Below, one piece after another: positions 22,326 through 32,539 of a DNA stretch of 64,000 nucleotides. Under the pieces are notes generated by a model. The model was not told the origin of the DNA, did not search any database, and saw only the letters and a list, made by a program, of their open reading frames with translations. Every line of letters begins with the position of its first letter. The first letter of the stretch is position 1. Source of the stretch: Tretioscincus oriximinensis (Eukaryota; Chordata; Lepidosauria; Squamata; Gymnophthalmidae); assembly GCA_022410635.1 (NCBI GenBank), contig JAJVDF010000169.1, positions 523,052 through 587,051 on the forward strand, given 5' to 3'. The position numbers and the translations under genes are program-made.

Positions 22326-22329
22326 AGGC

Positions 22330-22835
22330 TGTGTCTAGATTCATGCCTTTTGTGAGGAAATCTTGAAAAATCTTAACACAAAGGAGTTACACTTTCTCCA
22401 TCTTCTTTCCCTTGAGAATTCTGCCCAAAGTTCCCATGAAATCCTGTTTTTCTTCTGCCATTGGCTGCTGCTCCCACCCTTTGTTACCAGGTGAGTGAAT
22501 CTAAAAAGTGGGAAGCCTCAGTTTTAAAAAGGTCTGAGGCTGCTGGGGTGTGTGTAATTTTAAAAATGCTGTATTTCCATGCTTAGATTCTGCCAGGAAA
22601 ATAGCTTTTCTACGCCTTGCCATACTGAAAGAATTGCAAGGTAGGGCTGGAGCTCTCAGTAAGCCTCACAATCTTGTCTACATAGTTTTGTGATATGGAA
22701 TCAGCATGAAAGGACTTGGAGGGGAAACATAAATACTGCTGGATTCCTGCAATTAGGTGAAGCAATTCCCCCATAATCATGCCATTATAGGATAAAGAAA
22801 ACCTTGTCTTGAATCAGCCATAGGCTGTGTTCAAA
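22330..22835. repeat. Dispersed repeat family H, copy 2
   Basis: Collinear with 7045-7510: CCCATGAAATCCTGTTTTTC, CTGCCATTGGCTGCTG, GGTGAGTGAATCTAAAAAGTGGG, AAGCCTCAGTT, GGAATCAGCATGAAAGGACTTGG, TGCTGGATTCCTGCA, ATAATCATGCCAT. This copy starts AGGCTGTGTCTAGATTCATG. AGGCTGTGTTCAAATG at 22832 may be a related terminal motif. Confidence 0.5.
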
Positions 22836-23065
22836 TGTAGCAAAAAAAATAACTGAAGCACATTTGAGACACTTCTAGAGCATCTTTGAGGTAGGATTTT
22901 TCACACACACACACCTGACTACTGTTTTATCATCTGTTAAACGTTCTGTTTTAGATAAGAAGGATGAGAGAATTATTAGAGAAGGCCTGGGAGTAAAAGT
23001 TGCTACACTGTGTGTGAGGTACTCCTTTTGTGATATTTGAATACAGACCTAATTTAACTGTCTCT

Positions 23066-23465
23066 GAAAGATGCCCTTATTTGGCGTAGTGGTTGGAGTG
23101 TTGAACTCTTATCTGGTAGTGTCCCGTTTTGTTTCCACATTCCTCCATGAAGCCAGCTGTGTGACCCTGGGGACAGTCACAGTTTTTTAGAACTCCCTCA
23201 GCCTAGGTTGACCAGATGACCCCTTTTGGGGGGGCTGGAAACTCGGTTTTGGGGTGCCTCCCGTTTTTTGCTGAGAATTTCTTTTCTTCAGCAAAAAACG
23301 GGAGGCACCCCAAAACCAGGTTTTCAGCCCCACCCACCCCAAAGGAGTCATCTGGTCAGCCGATCTCAGCCTCACCTACTTCAAAAGGTGTCTGTTGTAC
23401 AGAAAGCAACAAAAGCTATGTGAGCCACTCTTTGGTGAAAGAGGCATTATTGGTTCTTGTTGCTT
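23066..23465 (+). mobile_element. Sauria-type SINE (head A), split by element D
   Basis: Head A: TTTGGCGTAGTGGTTGGAGTG (A-box region), CCATGAAGCCAGCTGTGTGACCC, GGACAGTCACAGTTTTTTAG, AACTCCCTCAGCC. After the insertion it continues CTCAGCCTCACCTACTTC, AAAGGTGTCTGTTG, TGTGAGCCACTCTTTGGTGAAAG. The tRNA-derived head and body match the copy at 46325, and the tail is degraded. Confidence 0.82.
23205..23362. mobile_element. Palindromic foldback element family D, copy 3 (in a SINE)
   Basis: Left end AGGTTGACCAGATGACCCC, right end GGAGTCATCTGGTCAGCCG. The arms carry the GGTTTTGGGGTGCCTCCCGT block and its mirror. CTCAGCCT lies immediately before the element (23197-23204) and again at 23365-23372, an 8-bp duplication of SINE sequence. 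This dates the insertion after the SINE. Confidence 0.87.
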
Positions 23466-23559
23466 GAAACTGGTCTGACCCATCTACCCTGGTCTTTGGC
23501 TGAGGGAACAGCAAGCCCACCCTTCCTGATGCAAACACTATCATTGTTCCAGTCAATCT

Positions 23560-23655
23560 TTTAAATCTATTTTTACAATTAATTTATTGTTATTTAGTGC
23601 TGAGAACTTGGGGTAAATGGCAGGATAGAAATATAAACAATCAAACAAATAAAAA
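23560..23655 (+). mobile_element. L2-like LINE 3' end, plus orientation
   Basis: TTATTTAGTGCTGAGAACTTGGGGTAAATGGCAGGATAGAAATATAAACAATCAAACAAATAAAAATAG: the GAGAAC(C)TTGGG...GGCAGGATA(T)AAATA(T)AAA ending typical of this LINE or SINE tail. Confidence 0.5.
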
Positions 23656-23659
23656 TAGG

Positions 23660-24690
23660 ATTCAAAATATATCTATTGTGGAACCAGTTCTATATATTTA
23701 TTCTTCTCCCTGCCTCTCATATTCTTGCCCTCTTTCTTTTTAATATACTTGTGTGGCATTACCCAGAGACTAAATGAATACTCAAGTGCTCTTCTTTGTG
23801 GGAGCAAAGAATAGCCCACATTTAACTTTCGCAACAGGATTCACTCCTGCCTTTTTGATAAAGAGGCTGAATAAATTACAGTCATGCTGAAGAGCTGCCA
23901 GTGTTTCATGGAGTTACTACCCCCAGAGAATGATGCTAAGTGAATGATCTTTCTTAAGAACAAGTGAAAGTCCTGGAGCTGATAGCTGATGGAAGGACTG
24001 TTAGGAGGCATCTTGGATTATTGTGGAATTAATTATACATGAAAAATAGAGAAGAGTGAAGTGATTATGTTGAGAAATGAGTTCCTTCTGAATTAGTAAT
24101 AAAGTACTACTAAAAATGGTCTTTAAAAAATTAGGAGGTGAAAAGATGTAAGCAGCAAAGGTCTGAATAATAAATACTTTCAAAAATNCATTTTTAAAAT
24201 TTCTAATCATACTAAATGAATGATAATTAGTTTGTAATAATGTTATTATGGTGGTAATGACAGCTCCTTCAAAGACAGTGTTAGCTTCTCTTTCCTAACA
24301 AACATCTAGAACTTTCTCCCCAGTTTATTCTATGAGTCTGAGCTTGATCTGTGGGATAACAGTTTGTCCCGTTGTTGTTCTCATTAGAAAAGCAAGGTAG
24401 AAGAATACAACAGAGAGATAAAGCAATTTTAGGAGAACTCTTCCTTTCTTCTCAAAAGTGTTCCCAGAGAGAAATGCAATGAAATGCATTTCTACTGGGA
24501 GATCTTGCCTTCCAGTAGACACACTTCTCCACACAGGACAGAGAACAAGCTTAAACACTGAAATAGTTCTGTAGTCCAATCCAATGGACTAATAGTCCTT
24601 TAGTCTTCCTAAATGTACACCAATCCCTGGCCTGTGTACTATACCTCATATCATTTCTCTAGGCCAGTGGTCAGGAGCCTAAGGTCCAGG
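23660..24690. other. No recognised feature
   Basis: AT-rich and unassigned. The minus-strand frame 24325-24579 has no recognisable motif. Confidence 0.35.
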
Positions 24691-24840
24691 GCAGATGTAG
24701 GCCCTGTTCCACTGAGCCTTATTCTGTGCTATATCTCAGAATAGGAGCCTTCCATAGTCTACACTGGCATGTGGATGGCCAAGCTCTATATTGAGATACA
24801 ACCTAGAATAAGGCTCAGTGGGGACAGGGTCTATGTCTGC
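24691..24840. mobile_element. MITE family A, complete copy
   Basis: Termini GCAGATGTAGGCCCTGTTCC and CAGGGTCTATGTCTGC are inverted repeats, followed inward by ACTGAGCCTTATTCTG against TAGAATAAGGCTCAGTGG, and TATATCTCAGAATAGGAGCC against GATACAACC. The middle TCTACACTGGCATGTGGATGGCCAAGCTC is also found at 60241 and 62081. About 150 bp with no coding capacity. No convincing target duplication was found. Confidence 0.82.
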
Positions 24841-25054
24841 TCTGGGTGACACAGAATCTAGTTGCAATCCTGACTGGAAATATTGGTCCCCAACTTCCCA
24901 CAACAGGCTGGGTCAAAACAGGCAGACCTCAGAGTGTTCAAGGAACACCTTGGTGCATCATGTGCTGAGTGGCTCAAAGCAAGATAATTTTGTGATGCAA
25001 AAATGGCTGGGGGAAAAAAGAAATCCAAAGAGACTTTACATATAGTTTCNCAAT

Positions 25055-25327
25055 ATGTTTGTTATTCTCTTTTATTTATTAATTTGTACTTGTATCCCGC
25101 CCTATACCCAAAGGTCTCAAGGCAGCCAACCATAGGGTGGTGCACATAGCTTTTGTTGCTTTCTCCACAACAGACACCCTGTGGAGTAAGTGAGGCTGAG
25201 AGAATTCAAAGAACTGTGACTGGCCCAAGGTCACCCAGCTGGCTTTTGTGGAGGAGTGGGGAATCGAACCGGGAGANTACCAGGTACAAGTCCAACACTC
25301 TAACCATTACACCAAATTGGCTCTTTT
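25055..25327 (-). mobile_element. SINE with head A and an L2-like tail, minus orientation
   Basis: On the minus strand the order is the head (GAGCCAATTTGGTGTAATGG, the A-box region), a body with CACTCCTCCACAAAAGCCAG, GGGTGACCTTGGGCCAGTCA, CTCAGCCTCACTTAC and GTGTCTGTTGTGGAG, then a tail CCTTGAGACCTTTGGGTATA, GGGCGGGATACAAGTAC and (AATAAA)-like repeats. The body is that of the Sauria SINE, but the tail is the L2-like LINE ending instead of the Bov-B-type (TTC)n tail. Confidence 0.8.
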
Positions 25328-25844
25328 GTGATTGAAGCAAACCAACAGTGGGCAAGGCCTTCTGTATCTTGTCATATTGAAACGAAGTCCTTCATCATGT
25401 ACTTGCTGGTTTAAAATACTAGGAGATGCAGAGTGGCCCTTAGTGTCTGTTGTTGGTTGATGGGAATTTCTGGATTTGGATTTGGCAACACTCATTTGCA
25501 TTAAAAAGAATTACCCATCTTTGATTTTGGGGAAGAATTGTTATATAGGCCCCATCTAAACTAGCTTTTGCTACTGCTATGGTAGATGTCTCATAAAGAA
25601 TCCACTTCATGTTCTCATGTAAATTCAGTAATCCACTTGGTTTAAATCCCATTGCTGTGGGTTTTACAGACAGTAGAGTGTTGTGTTGACTTTAGAGTGN
25701 GTGGATGCATGTCTCCATTCAAAAGCCTGTCTGACATTTGAGCAGAGAGAAGGAGGAAGCAGGAATTGAGAGGAGTGAAGAGCAGCCAATTGGGAGGTTC
25801 ATGGAGCTGCAAAACAAACCCACTTGTCTGGATGGGGCCACAGT

Positions 25845-26400
25845 TTATATANATGGGTTACACTTCAGTTTGACTGTTTTGCCTGGTAGTGAATATACCA
25901 AGCAGCAAAACAATTTGCTTGGGGGAAAAAAAGAGAAAGCAGAATAATTTTTACACTGCAGATGGTGTGCCAGATAAAAAAAATAAAGACATTGCATTAA
26001 AATCTGCTCATCACAGCACACAGTATAATAATATGTAAACCCTTTGCTCCGCAAGTATCTCACAAAAATCATTCTAATGTATAAAACATAGGGGCAAATG
26101 TTTGTCTTCANGCATGGCAGATTATGCGTGAAATTTCTGTCATGCATATTTGCCATTTCTATCGTGGTATAATTTGAGGGCAGCATTTCTTACTTCCTGT
26201 GTTTAATCAAGCTTTTTATTAACACATCTTAACTTTTCTATCATACCTGTTAATATGCAGCTTGTCTCAGACAACTTATCAAATGCCATCGCATAGTAAT
26301 AACAGAAGATTATGTTAGTTTATGGAAATCTTCCCATGGACTGACCTAACCAGATAAAGGTGCATTACAGTTATCATATCGGAACATGTCTGGGCCCCTT
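25845..26400. other. No recognised feature
   Basis: Unassigned. The open minus-strand frame at 25845-26186 has no motif, and ambiguous bases become frequent from here on. Confidence 0.35.
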
Positions 26401-26644
26401 CAGTTTTGAAAGAGAGAATTTATGAGGTGATTGAAGTGTATAAAATCATGCATGGGATGGATAAGTGGAATTATTTTCTCTATCACCCTAAGACTAGAGG
26501 TTATTCTTTGAAACTGATGGGCAAGATAGTAAGGACTAGGGTTGCCATATGTCCCGGGAAAGTGGGACAATCCCAGTTTGGGAGACTAAAACCCCTCCGG
26601 GTTTTAAGACAAAACCCCTCCGGGTTTTAAGACAAAATCCTGGC

Positions 26645-26684
26645 TTTTTACATTCCCCGATGCTGCATCGGGGAATGTAAAAAT
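26645..26684. repeat. Small perfect palindrome inside the hAT element
   Basis: TTTTTACATTCCCCGATG and its mirror CATCGGGGAATGTAAAAA are separated by two bases (CTG/GC overlap). It sits next to a direct duplication of an AAACCCCTCCGGGTTTTAAG-type unit (26588-26637). Confidence 0.85.
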
Positions 26685-26774
26685 GCAGGATTTTAAAGGC
26701 AAAGCANCCATCACAGCTGACGGCTGCAGCCCGAGCAACGCTTTCCGGGGTCCTGGAAGGAACCTCGGAGCGTG

Positions 26775-26965
26775 CCGTAGCTGCTCCAATGCTGGAGGTG
26801 GGGTTTCGCGTGCCTGCTAGTGTGGCAACTCACCTCCAGCAAAGGAAAAACGCCTGGGTTTGTGACAGGGGGACAGCTCTGTTCTCCTGTCACAAACCCA
26901 GGCGTTTTTCCTCCGCTGGAGACAAGTTGGNGCGAAACCCTGCCTCCAGCACTGGAGCAGCTACG
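26775..26965. repeat. Long hairpin inside the hAT element
   Basis: The left arm (GTAGCTGCTCCAATGCTGGA, GGTGGGGTTTCG, CACCTCCAGCAAAGGAAAAA, CGCCTGGGTTTGTGACAGG) is mirrored by the right arm (CCTGTCACAAACCCAGGCG, TTTTTCCTCCGCTGGAG, GCGAAACCCTGCCTCCAGCA, CTGGAGCAGCTAC). The arms are about 85-95 bases and the loop about 10 bases. It would form a very stable hairpin if transcribed. Confidence 0.88.
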
Positions 26966-27125
26966 CACACATGCACGCGCGCACACGGACGCTTGTGAGA
27001 AAGGCAGAAGAGAGGTTCTGCCTGTCTCACTACAAGTGTCCGTATATGCGCGCGGGCATGCGTGTGTACGTATGTGTGCATGCACGTGCATGCACCCCCA
27101 CTCCACTCCACCCCACCCCANCCCC
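26965..27125. repeat. Alternating purine-pyrimidine tracts and a C-rich tract
   Basis: ACACATGCACGCGCGCACAC and, after 60 bases, TATGCGCGCGGGCATGCGTG then TGTGTGCATGCACGTGCATG. These are potential Z-DNA segments that also partly mirror each other. They are followed by CCACTCCACTCCACCCCACC. Confidence 0.7.
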
Positions 27126-27309
27126 ATCCCGGTTTTGGGCTGCCAAAATATGGGCAGCCCTAGTAAGGACAGACAAGGGGAAATTTTTCCTTATTCTGCT
27201 TCAGACTGCCCAGGGGTAATTGGTGGGCCACTCTGTGTGACAGAGTGATAAACCAGGTGGACTCTGCTCGCATTCAACAAGGTTGTTTCTATGGAATCAT
27301 TAGTACTTT

Positions 27310-28690
27310 GAGTAAGGCTCATATCTTCTTATTAAACAAAGATAGTATTAAGCTGATGCAGAAGGTTACATTCACAATCAGCCTTGCAGATTTCAGATTG
27401 TTTCTCCCTTCCAGATCAGAATGAAAGGATTCTAGCTCATCCAGATTTCTTGTCGCCAGCACTAAAGCCCATCTTGTTACACCACAAATACTGTAGCACG
27501 GTAGAGTCAATCTTGCTAACACCTTCAGTTGGGAAGATGAGGAAGAGATGTCCCTAGCATTCTGAACCCATACATAATCAGTTTATACTCGGGGTACTTC
27601 CAAATGGTGAGAGGAAAATTCAGGATTTTATTTNGACACAGCAATTGCCTCTCATCATTCCTTTCAGGCAACAGGATAAATCATAGGGCAAAACCAGAAC
27701 TTTACTATATCTGGTNCTTGCTTCACAATGGTGTGATAAACTCTTTCAAGTATTCTAGTGGAGTGAAGTACTAGNAAATGTGCAGAAGTTCAATCCTATG
27801 CTTATGAAGTGGATATTTTTGCCCCTGATANTTGCTGTGCATATTTGGTAGTTCTTTTCAAGAAGATGAGCCTTATCGATTTCGGTAAAATCTAGTTGAG
27901 AATTCTTTTTCTTAAATTANCCATATGCTGGAATTTCACATCAATATCCCAGAATGATGTTGAGTTATGTGTATTAATCACAATGTAGTGCTGGGATAAT
28001 CCAAGGTTTTAGACTAATCTGGACAAAATGACAGATTGTCAGCCATTCCTAGAGTTGAGTTTCTTCCACTATCATGACCACTCTTAGAGAAGCAGCAGTA
28101 ATGGAAAAACTGGAGAAACTTCCGTTTTTATTTAGCCTCAAATTAACCACTTAGCCTTACACGGATCACTTAGCTGCAATGCAAATGATAACATTCACAT
28201 CACTGTTCAGTTTCCCATGGTAAATGTTGTTGTACAAGATATTCTGGGTATAAAGTCTGGGTATGCTGATGTCATTAGCACAGTTTAATGGAGAAAGATA
28301 ACCATGGATTGAAGCACTTCACCAATGAACCTAGAAGACAACAGAATACAACACATCAAGGAAAATGCATTCATTTTAAAATATTAGCNAATTTACACAT
28401 GATTGTACCTAATGTTACACATATATAAAAGATTGCCCCAGGCTGTGTCTATATGAAACGTTTGCAACTTCTGCTCTAGAGCATTAAAAACAAAGAGACT
28501 TGTATATAATAGGTGCATATCCACATGCAAAATTGCCACACAGCCATAGACTTCACATTTAGCTCTGTGCATTTGTTTTCTGTCAAATGCCTCAAAGCCA
28601 CCAGTAGCTTTTTGATATAAAGCAAGTGTGAGGTTCGCAACCAATGGTTATTTTATTAGCACCTATTCAGTCTATATCAATCCTTATTAT
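27310..28690. other. No recognised feature
   Basis: Unassigned. The minus-strand frame at 28393-28644 is open for 83 codons but has no family motif and lies next to GGCTGTGTCTATATG, a terminus-like motif of local DNA elements, so it is probably repeat-derived. Confidence 0.3.
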
Positions 28691-28699
28691 CACACTTAT

Positions 28700-29000
28700 T
28701 CTTTTGTTGGGGTGATTATTAAGCCACTGGTTGAATATTCAGCTGCAGACACATGGGGGTTCGGATTGTAATTACACTTCCAAGATGATGACTTTGCTCC
28801 ATGTGTAAATGGAGTTTTCGTNATGCACCCAGAAAAAGGGTCCTTTGTCCTGGAATATTCTTTAGCTGATGTTTTGCGAAATTGCCATGCCTGCAGCCAA
28901 TGAGGTAAGAAACCTTCCAGCGTGTACAGATCCATAATGGCACAACCAGAATACCACAAGATGACCACAANATAAAGCCCTTGATTTGGAGCTTTGAGAG
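28700..29000 (+). repeat. Dispersed repeat family I, copy 1
   Basis: The plus strand shares ordered blocks with the minus strand of 32540-32770: CTGATGTTTTGCGAAATTGC (versus CAGATGTTTTCCGAAATGGC), CATGCCTGC, ACCTTCCAGCGTGTACAGATCC, CACAACCAGAATACC. Two overlapping minus-strand frames in this interval have no domain. Confidence 0.5.
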
Positions 29001-29334
29001 CAATGGAAGGAAGAAATCCTATGCCCTTCACTGCTGGCCATTTGTCCTATAAATTAAAAACAGAAGGGTAAGAGTTTTCCCTGACTCTTAGTTTGAATCA
29101 ATGCTAAAAATAAGGCTTTCTTTCATGCCATGTTAGGTAAATTGAGCTGGGTGTGTGCCAGTGCTGTATTCAGGGCCCATCTTAGATCATGTGATTCATT
29201 GCTGCAAGTAGTTCCAGCAACAATNAACTACTAGACCAACAAGGATTTCTTTCCCATGAGTTCCAAACAAAGAATTTACATTTTATGATGAAGTATAAGT
29301 ATAAATGTCACATCACTTGGTAATATCTGTGAAC

Positions 29335-29430
29335 AGAATCAACTGGAGAAGGAATGGATTCTCTTATACCCTATACCCTGAGACCTTCGGGTATAGGTCN
29401 AGATATAAACATAAACAAACAAATATTGAA
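29335..29430 (+). mobile_element. L2-like LINE 3' end, plus orientation
   Basis: TACCCTGAGACCTTCGGGTA, TAGGTCNAGATATAAACATA, AACAAACAAAT: the diagnostic CCTGAGACCTTCGGGTATAGGGC ending followed by an A-rich tail. Confidence 0.65.
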
Positions 29431-29521
29431 GTATGTTCATATTCTGAACAATGTAGTCCAGTCTTTTCTCAGATTTTAATTCCTGGTCTCTCAGTTTCAA
29501 ACATCTGATGGCTACTTCTAT

Positions 29522-29952
29522 GGCCCTGTGCACATAAGAGATTAAAGCCTGGATGGGAGTGTGATCCAGGCGANCCCGGCACATGTTGCAGGTTGCTCAC
29601 TCACTACAATCTCCTTTATTCTGCAACTTTTGAAAGCGGATATATTCTGATTTTTTGGCAGTGAGTGGCAGAATTCACTCCCAAAACCATGTGTGTCTGC
29701 CTTTAGCTGCCATGGTGAGATCTCTGCCAAAGTCACACAAAGTCATGCTCCCAGCAGTGAATCAGGGAGCTGTTGCACTGGAGTTGCTTCAGCGCAATGC
29801 TACCATTCCTCATGTTGCCATGGTGGTGGTGTGCTTCTCTTAAGGTGCTGCTGCCTCCTCACAATAACCCAGGTAGGTGTGCCCTGTGGGAGTGATGGCT
29901 TACTCCCGGGTATCCTATATTCTGGGTTATAAGCCTTCATGTGCACAGGGCC
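29522..29952. mobile_element. MITE family B, complete copy
   Basis: GGCCCTGTGCACAT at the left is mirrored by ATGTGCACAGGGCC at the right, with AAAGCC and GGCTTATAACC-type sequence inside. The interior block TATTCTGATTTTTTGGCAGTGAGTGGCAGAATTC, TGAGATCTCTGCCAAAGTCA, GTCATGCTCCCAGCAG, AATCAGGGAG recurs in 48038-48245. About 431 bp with no protein motif. Confidence 0.7.
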
Positions 29953-30152
29953 TATGTCAATGGAAAGAAGGGTGCCAAACACCATTTATACATCTATAAA
30001 ATTTCCCTTTCAATTTAACAAACTAAAAATGTAAGTCATACTTGCACATTCTCCCCCACCCCATTGCTCCATTTGAATATTATATTCAACATTGTTTGTT
30101 CTTGTTCCATATCAATTACATTAATTAGTTTATACATCACTATAATGTCAAT

Positions 30153-30301
30153 TTCAGAAAAATAGCTGTGTTAGTCCAGTAGAAAGTCCTGCAAAGGGGC
30201 NAGTAGCACTTTGAGACTAATAGGAGAAAAGTGGGTGGCATAAGATTATGACACCCACTTTTCTCCTGTTGGTCTCAAAGTGCTACTGGCCCCTTTGCTG
30301 G
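30153..30301. mobile_element. Short repeat family C, inverted dimer
   Basis: The left arm is antisense (TTTCAGAAAAATAGCTGTG, TTAGTCCAGTAGAAAGTCC, GTAGCACTTTGAGACTAA). It meets a sense arm (CACCCACTTTTCTCC, TTGGTCTCAAAGTGCTACTG, GCCCCTTTGCTGGA). A perfect 12-bp direct repeat ATCACTATAATG flanks the dimer (30136-30147 and 30303-30314), so the two arms were inserted as one unit. Confidence 0.88.
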
Positions 30302-30369
30302 AATCACTATAATGGTTTCTCTTTTTCAACTTCCTATATCTGCCTTTGTTTTTCAAAGTCTACACCCAT

Positions 30370-30468
30370 TTTACCGCTTTCTTTTATACTTATATCCCGC
30401 TCTATACACAAAGATCTCAGGGTAGCTAACAATAAAAGCAAAAATACAAAACTGGCATATTAAAACGG
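30370..30468 (-). mobile_element. L2-like LINE 3' end, minus orientation
   Basis: TATACTTATATCCCGCTCTATACACAAAGATCTCAGGGTAGCTAACAATAAAAGCAAAAATACAAAACTGGCATATTAAAACGG is nearly the same as 60840-60905, confirming a shared family. Confidence 0.7.
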
Positions 30469-30857
30469 TACGTACATCCTTATCTTTTCCATATCCATCC
30501 AACAGCTGAGCATACCAAAACAATCTCCTTGAGGNGTTTGCTAACTCTGAGAAGGGATTTGAGAGAGAAAAAATGAGAATTATTTTTCTTCCCTCTAGAT
30601 ACAGTCTTTCGCCAGTGGTGACTGCTGGTAGAGCTTTTGCAAATGCTGTGAGGAATATGGAGAGCTTATAGTATATTTTGTATTAGGAACCTAGGCCATG
30701 TTCATATGCCCAGTAATGTGTGTTTTAGAGTTCTGTTATCAAACATGTTGCAGACATGTAGTTGATTCCTGAAACATGCATTACTAAGCACATGTGTGAA
30801 AAGGACCTTAATCTAGCTCTAAAGAAAAGACTGTTTTGCTCTTAAAAACTGACCAGG

Positions 30858-31059
30858 AAAGGAAAGTATTTCTTGACCCAGAGGGTCATCGGCCTGTGGA
30901 ATTTACTTCCTGAAGAGGTAGTGGTAGCTAACAGCTTGAATAGTTTCAAGACAGGACTAGACACCAGGTGCATCTGGTGGGCCTCTGTGTGAGACAGAAT
31001 GCTGGACTTGATGGGCTGTGGCCTGATCCAGTATGACTCTTCTTATGTTCTTATGTTCA
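30858..31059 (+). mobile_element. CR1 LINE 3' end, plus orientation
   Basis: GGAAAGTATTTCTTGACCCA, GTGGAATTTACTTCCTGAAG, GGTGGGCCTCTGTGTGAGAC, AGAATGCTGGACTTGATGGG, CTGTGGCCTGATCCAGTATG, then TTCTTATGTTCTTATGTTC at the terminus. The 3' terminus is intact. This copy has a 3'-UTR deletion between GACTAGACA and CCAGGTGCATCTGG relative to longer copies. Confidence 0.92.
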
Positions 31060-31064
31060 TACTT

Positions 31065-32360
31065 TTAATATAGTTCATTTTAATATAGTTTCCGTCCACT
31101 TTCAGAGTAAGTGAACACAGCAACAAAGTAGCAAGATGTTTTCTTTTGGCACTCTTTAACACGGAAGATATATCTTTGGTTTAGAAAATGTGGAAATAAA
31201 ATTACTAATCAATTTGCTGCTGTTTTTATATATTCTGAAAATAGGATGATAGTGAATTAAAACTTAGGTGTGATCAGGGCCTGTGGGTATCTTTTTTTNA
31301 AAAAGGAAAGCAACAACTTTATTTATGGATTCTTGCTTCAAATTAAATGGCTGGTGTGTGGTAGGTGCCTTTGCCCACTGTTAAGACCAAAATAATTGTT
31401 TTATCCCTCTTGACATAAAGATAAAAGTGAACAGAGATGACAAGTCCCCTCCTTTTATATCCAAGACATCACCAGGGTAGAGAATGTAGCTCCAGGATCC
31501 TGTGCAACACATCTGCACATCAGACAGCTCTTAATTCCAACTTCCCTTTGAATAATTGGCTTTCTTCTTAGCATGCTGATTTTTCTCTGTTGTGCAAAGC
31601 AGAGGGCTCTCAGCATCTTCTTTAATTTCTCAATTTGTTGCCTGAGTATTAGATGCAGGCACACACACACTTNGGAGATCTTCTGACTTCACAGAAAGAG
31701 TATATGTTAGTCCGAAATCTGTTCNTTATTAAAGAGGCCAACTGAAAACCATCTGTTGGGCATGAATGATTCTGGATATGACTATGGCTTGGACTGAATA
31801 GCTTTTTGCTCCTGGGGTAAAGGTACATAAGATGATAGCATTTCCTGCCACCACAGTCTATATTCCAATATTTTGCTTAAAATAATTTTCTACNGTGCTA
31901 TATTTGAACATTGCTAGGTGTGAGCTGCCTGGGTTATTTGCTTAATTACTTCTTTGTGAAGCATCCATCCTAGATACTTTTGTGACAGCATTATATGCTA
32001 ACCCGCATTAATAAAATGAGGTTAGACTCCAATAGATCTTTACATAAATATCGTCAAGCATAGGGTATCTGGTTTTCTGCTCTCCGTGATGTTGGAAATT
32101 TGTGCTTTAGCTACATGGCAGCAGTACATATCCCTGTGCACACAAAGATGAATCTATTTTCCTTTCATATGTGCATTTGATATTCATTCTATGGAATTCA
32201 GGTTGACACTGCCATTCAGTTAATGTCAGTTTGAAAGGAATGGAATGATATTGAAGTCCCATTGCATGCAGGAGGGTTTACAAAAGCTTTTTACTCCTTT
32301 TGGTCTATGATTTATAAGAATCACAGAAATACAGCCCGTAAATAAAGGACATAAAGCCGC
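31065..32360. other. No recognised feature
   Basis: Unassigned AT-rich sequence. The minus-strand frame 31455-31670 has no motif. Confidence 0.35.
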
Positions 32361-32361
32361 C

Positions 32362-32395
32362 CCACCACCACCACCACCACCACCACCACCACCAC
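32362..32395. repeat. (CCA)n microsatellite
   Basis: About eleven CCA/CAC units, uninterrupted. Confidence 0.95.
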
Positions 32396-32539
32396 AGAAC
32401 ATGTTAAAAACTGCAATGGCATTAAGTTCCGAAATAACCCAGTCGCAAGGCCATGCATATGTACCCTCGTTCTTTCACAAACAAACCATTAGAAAACCCT
32501 TAATTCCATGTGGAATAAATAGGATGCCTAACTAGGAAG

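Larger units (their letters stand above)
26537..27162. mobile_element. 626-bp hAT-type element with internal hairpins
   Basis: TAGGGTTGCCATATGTCCCGG at the left and CCAAAATATGGGCAGCCCTA at the right are terminal inverted repeats. A perfect 8-bp duplication GTAAGGAC flanks it (26529-26536 and 27163-27170). The interior is much more GC-rich than its surroundings and holds several nested palindromes. There is no transposase frame; the open frames 26711-27248 on both strands follow from the palindromic GC-rich content. A related but decayed element lies at 49663. Confidence 0.9.
26402..27300 (+). mobile_element. CR1 LINE 3'-UTR copy, plus orientation, split by a hAT element
   Basis: Left part: GAGGTGATTGAAGTGTATAA, AATCATGCATGGGATGGATA, AGTGGAATTATTTTCTCTAT, CTAAGACTAGAGG, TGAAACTGATGGGCAAGA. 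Right part after 27163: GGACAGACAAGGGGAAATTT, TTCCTTATTCTGCTTCA, then GGTGGGCCACTCTGTGTGAC. This is the well-known reptile CR1 order (CATGCATGG...GAAACTGAT...AGGACAGACAAAAGGAAA...GTGGGCCACTGTGTGA). Confidence 0.88.

Noticed and set aside
26711..27248. Overlapping open frames of 138-142 codons on both strands
   Set aside because: They lie inside the palindromic GC-rich centre of the hAT element. The mirrored frames on both strands follow from the hairpin.
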